17,387 nt of DNA from Ferruginibacter sp. (GTDB lineage: Bacteria; Bacteroidota; Bacteroidia; Chitinophagales; Chitinophagaceae). The stretch spans positions 1 to 17,387 of the forward strand of contig JAURKN010000016.1 of the NCBI GenBank assembly GCA_030831725.1. The letters run 5' to 3'. A program made the translations under genes and the position numbers. The notes beneath the pieces were generated by a model, which saw only the letters and a list, made by a program, of their open reading frames with translations, ran no database searches and was not told where the DNA came from. This document shows positions 13,810 to 17,387 of this stretch, one piece after another (the stretch's first letter is position 1; every line of letters begins with the position of its first letter).

Positions 13810-14631
13810 ATGTTTTTTTTACAGGCAGATAGCTCCGGGATTTCCCGTTTGATGCTTATTGGTACTTTTGGGATGTTGACTCTTGCAGTTGGCATTATCG
13901 TTTTTGTTATCTTTCATCAACGTAAGGTTATTCGTTTTCAGTATCAAATGAAAAAACTGGAAGCCGAAAAACAGCAAATACTCCTCAATGCTTCAATCCG
14001 TTTTCAGGAGGAGGAAAGACAACGTATTGCCGCCGATCTTCATGATGATGCCGGTCCTCTTTTGGCGACTGCCCGACTATACCTGAATGAAAATCTTGTA
14101 AACCAGGAGAAAGCACAACAACTTCAGAGCATTATAAGTGCCAAACAAATCATTGATGATGCGATAGCGTTGATCAGAAACATCAGCCACAGTTTGATGC
14201 CACCGACACTTAAAAACTTTGGTCTCGAAAGCGCAACCACAGACCTTTTTCAAAAAATCAGTGGAAGTGGAATGATAAAAGCCACAGCTCGTTTCCACGA
14301 TTATCGTGAGCGTCTTCGCGTCGAACAGGAATTGCTCGTTTTCCGTGTGATTCAAGAATTGGTAAACAATGTACTAAAGCACAGTCATTCCGGTTTTATC
14401 CACCTTACTCAACACGCCGCTCCGAATAGCATGTTTTTCAGAATTCACCACGATGGCAAGGGTATCACCCAGGAAGACTTCGAAAAACTCAATCAATCAG
14501 CAATGGGTCTAGGTTTGAAAAACATCGCCAGTAGAATGAACGTCCTGAATGGAAAAATATCATTTGAAATCGATCCAAGTCAAACCTACTACAAGATTAC
14601 CGTGGAAATACCTAAACTTCCATTGATTTAA
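13810..14631 (+). CDS. Sensor histidine kinase, HisKA_3/NarX type (unit 2)
   Basis: 273 aa. One transmembrane helix (about 13-35), a coiled-coil-like linker (about 43-68), the phospho-acceptor helix with His78 in ADLHDDAGPLLATARL, and an HATPase_c domain with N-box RVIQELVNNVLKHS (Asn186/187) and GLGLKN (233-238). The nucleotide-binding box reads HHDGKGI (213-219). The first Asp of D-x-G-x-G, which normally contacts adenine, is His214 here (codon CAC), so ATP binding may be altered. The unit 1 kinase keeps DNGKG. There is no sensory domain, so input is presumed to come from the seven-helix protein encoded 3 bp upstream. The likely output partner is the response regulator that follows. Confidence 0.9.
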   Translation: MFFLQADSSGISRLMLIGTFGMLTLAVGIIVFVIFHQRKVIRFQYQMKKLEAEKQQILLNASIRFQEEERQRIAADLHDDAGPLLATARLYLNENLVNQEKAQQLQSIISAKQIIDDAIALIRNISHSLMPPTLKNFGLESATTDLFQKISGSGMIKATARFHDYRERLRVEQELLVFRVIQELVNNVLKHSHSGFIHLTQHAAPNSMFFRIHHDGKGITQEDFEKLNQSAMGLGLKNIASRMNVLNGKISFEIDPSQTYYKITVEIPKLPLI

Positions 14632-14688
14632 GCTTTTGATTTGCATTCGCTTCCTGCTTCATCAGGAATTGCTATTTTTACCAAGTAT

Positions 14689-15348
14689 ATGAGTGAAATC
14701 AACCAGATTAAAGTTGCCATAGCGGATGACCATAAACTTTTTCGAAAAGGTGTTATCCTTTCGATGCGTCAGTATACCAACATCAAATTTGTTTTTGAGG
14801 CGGAAAATGGCGAAGAGCTGCTGCAACAATTGCCTTTACACAATCCGGATGTCATTCTTTGTGATCTTAAGATGCCCGTCAGAGACGGCATAGATGTCAC
14901 GAAACAGATAACTAAAAATTACCCAGGGGTGAGGGTCATCATATTAACCATGTATGAAGATGATCGCTTCGTCGGACACCTCATGGATTGTGGTGCAGCA
15001 GGATATCTTCTCAAAAGCACCGATCCCGCCGAAATCAAAAAGGCGATAACCGATGTGGTCAAGACAGGATTTTATTTGAATCCATTTGTGAACAAGATCC
15101 TGATCAAGAAAAACTATTCCAAACAAAAATTCAATCCCAATTTAAGCTCCGAAATCGTTCTTAGTGACCGTGAAAAAGAAGTTCTTACGCTGGTTTGCAT
15201 GGAGTTTACCGCAGCGGAAATTTCCCAGAAAATGGACATCAGCGCCAGAACGGTAGAAGCGATTAAAGATAGATTGATGGAACGTTTCGGCGTAAAAAAC
15301 TCGGTAGGTCTTGTTTTCTATGCCATGAAAAATCAACTGTTGGATTGA
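14689..15348 (+). CDS. NarL/FixJ-family response regulator (unit 2 operon copy)
   Basis: 219 aa from the ATG at 14689. The frame is open from a TTG at 14641, but the added 16 residues (MHSLPASSGIAIFTKY) have no counterpart in the paralogues, while MSEINQIKVAIADDH matches them. REC domain: Asp13/Asp14, phospho-acceptor Asp59 in LCDLKMP, Thr87, Lys109. LuxR-type helix-turn-helix with TAAEISQKMDISARTVEAIKDRL, whose recognition region is close to that of the regulator at 8809. It is 57 bp after the kinase gene and is probably its partner. The 3' end forms part of a hairpin shared with the convergent kinase gene. Confidence 0.92.
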   Translation: MSEINQIKVAIADDHKLFRKGVILSMRQYTNIKFVFEAENGEELLQQLPLHNPDVILCDLKMPVRDGIDVTKQITKNYPGVRVIILTMYEDDRFVGHLMDCGAAGYLLKSTDPAEIKKAITDVVKTGFYLNPFVNKILIKKNYSKQKFNPNLSSEIVLSDREKEVLTLVCMEFTAAEISQKMDISARTVEAIKDRLMERFGVKNSVGLVFYAMKNQLLD

Positions 15349-15376
15349 CCGTTATCCTAAAATAATCCAAACAGTT
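15335..15376. terminator. Hairpin spanning two convergent stop codons
   Basis: AACTGTTGGATT (15335-15346) pairs with AATCCAAACAGTT (15364-15376), with one bulged base and a 17-nt loop. The arms lie inside the last codons of the response regulator and of the nucleoside kinase, so it may act as a bidirectional terminator built into coding sequence. There is no long U-tract, so efficiency is uncertain. Confidence 0.5.
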
Positions 15377-15992
15377 TCGAATCGATTTTTTGAATGATTT
15401 CTCCCAGGTGCTCTTCATTTTCGGCGAATTTGTTGTTATCCGCGTCAATAACCAATAAAGCACCATCCTTATAATTGTCAATCCAGTTGTTATAAAGGTC
15501 GTTCAGCTTTTTGAGGTAATCCAACCTGATATTCTCTTCATATTCACGTCCTCTTTTTTGTATCTGGCCCACAAGGGTTGGAACGGAAGCTTTCAGATAA
15601 ATCAATAAATCCGGAGGTTGAACCATGGATTTCAAAGTCTGAAAAAATTCGAAATAGTTGTCAAAATCTCTTTTTCCCATAAGTCCCATTTCGTGCAGGT
15701 TAGGTGCGAAAATGTTCGCATCCTCATATATCGTCCTGTCTTGTATCACGGTTTCGGTACCACGCTGAATTTCGAGCAGTTGATTGAGCCTGTTATTTAA
15801 AAAGTATATCTGCAAATTGAAACTCCACCGAGGCATATCCTCATAAAAATCATTGAGATATGGATTGTGGTCAACATCCTCGAACTGTGGAATCCATTTA
15901 TAGTGCTTGCTCAATAATTCAGTGAGTGTCGTTTTGCCTGCTCCGATGTTTCCGGCAATAGCGATATGCTTGGGTTTTTTCAACTTGGCCAT
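15357..15992 (-). CDS. Deoxynucleoside kinase (dNK family)
   Basis: 211 aa. It phosphorylates deoxyribonucleosides for salvage of DNA precursors in the cytosol. Support: the P-loop GNIGAGKTT (14-22), the substrate-site QDRTIYEDANIF segment (84-95; Asp85, Arg86, Glu90) that corresponds to the DRS/ERS motif, and the arginine-rich lid QKRGREYEENIR (145-156). The length matches bacterial deoxyadenosine/deoxyguanosine kinases, but sequence alone does not decide between dA, dG and dC. It is the gene after trpS on the same strand (71-bp gap) and converges on the signalling island. Confidence 0.9.
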   Translation of the reverse strand: MAKLKKPKHIAIAGNIGAGKTTLTELLSKHYKWIPQFEDVDHNPYLNDFYEDMPRWSFNLQIYFLNNRLNQLLEIQRGTETVIQDRTIYEDANIFAPNLHEMGLMGKRDFDNYFEFFQTLKSMVQPPDLLIYLKASVPTLVGQIQKRGREYEENIRLDYLKKLNDLYNNWIDNYKDGALLVIDADNNKFAENEEHLGEIIQKIDSKLFGLF

Positions 15993-16063
15993 GGTCCTTT
16001 TCTGTTAATTTATTCTGCACGAATGTATTGAATAATTTCTCAAATCATTCAATGTAAACCATA

Positions 16064-17104
16064 TTAAAAATAATTCAATCCCATGGCATTTCTGACCAAT
16101 TCCATTGTTTTTCGTGCGCTATTTCCTGCTTTTTCCGCTCCGTCTTTCATGACTTTGACGAGATATTCGTCGTTGGCAAGCAAATCATTTGTCTTTTGTC
16201 TGATCGGTGCCATAAATTGAACCATATCCTCAGCCAGTTGTTTTTTCATATCACCATATCTGATAGAGCAATTGTCGTAGTCTGACTTGTATTTTTTTAT
16301 TACATCATCCGAAGAAACCAGACTCATCAATTGAAAAATATTCTCAATATAGTCAGGCATAGGGGAGTTGGGCTCCGTTGGTCCACTATCTGTTTTGGCT
16401 TTCATTACTTTTTTACGGATCAAATCATTGTCATCACCAAAATAAAGGGTGGAGTATGCATTTTCACTTTTGCTCATTTTTCCAGTACCGTCCAATCCGG
16501 GAACTTTGATAAGTTCCTGGTCAAAATTGAATGCATGCGGTTCTGGAAACACGGTTCCATATCTATGGTTGAAACGGACAACGAAATTCCTGGCCATTTC
16601 CAGATGTTGTTCCTGGTCTTTTCCGACAGGAACATGACTTGCTCGATGTAAGATGATGTCAGCCGTTTGAAGTACAGGATAAGTCAGTAAGCCTGCATTC
16701 ACGTTTTCGGGGTGCTGTCTTACTTTATCTTTGAAAGTGACTGTTTTCTCCAATTCACCTTTGTAAGCCAACATATTGAGATATAAATACAGTTCACCGG
16801 TTTCACGGACATGGCTTTGACAATAAAAACTTGCTTTTTCCGGATCCAACCCGCAAGCGATGTTTTCCGCAATCACCCTTTTTACCTGATTTTTCAATAA
16901 GGATGTGTCTGGGTGTGTGGTAAGAGAATGAAGATCCGCAACCATGAAATAGCACTCGAAATTATCTTGCATCCGCACATAGTTACGAATGGCACCAAAA
17001 TAGTTGCCCAAATGAATCATTCCTGTGGGTCTGATTCCGCTCATTACTACGTTTTTCGGAAATGGAGCGATTGGTAAATTCGCCTCTTTTTGATTTTCAC
17101 TCAT
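16064..17104 (-). CDS. trpS: Tryptophanyl-tRNA synthetase
   Basis: 346 aa. It charges tRNA-Trp with tryptophan in the cytosol. A class Ic synthetase with the HIGH-type signature HLGN in RPTGMIHLGNYFG (25-37), tryptophan-site residues in YPVLQTADI (142-150), VGKDQEQHLE (160-169) and the KMSKS loop (209-213). It is complete, and the last part (AEDMVQFMAPIRQK) is typical of the family. Start ATG 17104. It lies 174 bp from the stop codon of an IS3-type transposase, whose element must end inside that gap, so the promoter may have been moved or replaced by the insertion. Confidence 0.97.
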   Translation of the reverse strand: MSENQKEANLPIAPFPKNVVMSGIRPTGMIHLGNYFGAIRNYVRMQDNFECYFMVADLHSLTTHPDTSLLKNQVKRVIAENIACGLDPEKASFYCQSHVRETGELYLYLNMLAYKGELEKTVTFKDKVRQHPENVNAGLLTYPVLQTADIILHRASHVPVGKDQEQHLEMARNFVVRFNHRYGTVFPEPHAFNFDQELIKVPGLDGTGKMSKSENAYSTLYFGDDNDLIRKKVMKAKTDSGPTEPNSPMPDYIENIFQLMSLVSSDDVIKKYKSDYDNCSIRYGDMKKQLAEDMVQFMAPIRQKTNDLLANDEYLVKVMKDGAEKAGNSARKTMELVRNAMGLNYF

Positions 17105-17278
17105 AATGGCAAAAATAAGACAGGTTGCACAATGATGTGGACTTTCTTAAAAGTTTGTGGGAGGAGATGTGGGTTACGACAAGTTTGGTCAAGTTTGCAG
17201 GTATAGTCTCGTTCGCATTGTCAGCTTCCCCATTTTCGACTGCATTTGAAAGTTAAGTTTTTCATTTGATTTTTAGTT
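17105..17278. other. Gap between trpS and the IS3 transposase, should contain the IS end
   Basis: No gene is visible. The end of the insertion element must fall here because the transposase stop is at 17279. IS3-family ends start with TG and the stretch from 17133 (TGATGTGGACTTTC) or 17136 is a candidate terminus, but without the other end of the element the inverted repeat cannot be verified. If right, the element would end about 30 bp upstream of trpS. Confidence 0.35.
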
Positions 17279-17387
17279 TTATAGGGTACGGTTTTTTTCA
17301 TACTCTGCTGGTGGAACATACCCCAGAGACTTGTGAGGTCTTTCAGCATTGTAATCCAGACGATACTCTTCTGCTTTTTGACGAACC
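17279..17387 (-). mobile_element. IS3-family transposase (OrfB), C-terminal part only
   Basis: The last 35 codons of a minus-strand reading frame are visible before the window edge, ending with TAA at 17279-17281. They contain RLDYNAERPHKSLGYVPPAE, the highly conserved C-terminus of IS3-family OrfB integrases (YN..RPH.SLGY..P.EY), which follows the catalytic glutamate of the DDE site. The catalytic residues themselves are outside the window, so I cannot say whether the element is intact. Confidence 0.85.

Overview
The window looks like a chromosomal stretch from a member of the Bacteroidota. The evidence is a secreted protein with a type IX secretion (T9SS) C-terminal domain, the futalosine menaquinone route (mqnB-mqnD), starts that mostly lack Shine-Dalgarno sequences, an exact TAnnTTTG Bacteroidota -7 box, and moderate to low GC. 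I cannot name the genus; a Saprospiria- or Chitinophagia-like lineage is a guess. All genes read as intact except an IS3-type transposase cut by the right edge.

Layout. 1-389: repeat-bearing intergenic DNA, then a 719-aa T9SS-exported protein (390-2549) closed by a strong terminator. 2621-5071 (minus strand): a four-gene run reading paralogous 6-pyruvoyl-tetrahydropterin synthase, a second copy of it, GTP cyclohydrolase I (folE), then malonyl-CoA:ACP transacylase (fabD). 5148-6607 (plus): overlapping mqnB-mqnD of menaquinone synthesis. 6609-8774 (minus): class I CPD photolyase and a PabC-like class IV aminotransferase/lyase. 8809-15348: a dense two-component signalling island. 15357-17104 (minus): a deoxynucleoside kinase and trpS. 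17279-17387: the C-terminal end of an IS3-family transposase.

The signalling island is the most interesting part. The same four-gene unit occurs twice in a row: a minus-strand NarL/LuxR-type response regulator, then a divergent plus-strand operon of a seven-helix, Phe/Ile-rich membrane protein, a short one-helix HisKA_3 histidine kinase and a second NarL-type response regulator. Unit 1 is 8809-11948 and unit 2 is 11965-15348. In each divergent intergenic region I found palindromes of the form CGT-N6-ACG: two before unit 1 (centres 21 bp apart) and three before unit 2 (two with centres 22 bp apart). Four of the five extend to TCGT-N6-ACGA. I found none in the other intergenic regions. The outermost site of unit 1 lies about 41 bp upstream of the start site predicted from the exact TAnnTTTG box, the place where a class II activator would bind. 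My reading is a duplicated, probably autoregulated sensor module in which the membrane sensor and the kinase are separate polypeptides and several paralogous regulators may compete for one operator. The ligand and targets are unknown.

Metabolically, folE and the pterin synthases make reduced pterins, the PabC-like enzyme could serve p-aminobenzoate/folate synthesis, and photolyases of this class often carry a folate antenna. That link is thematic only and not proven by the sequence.
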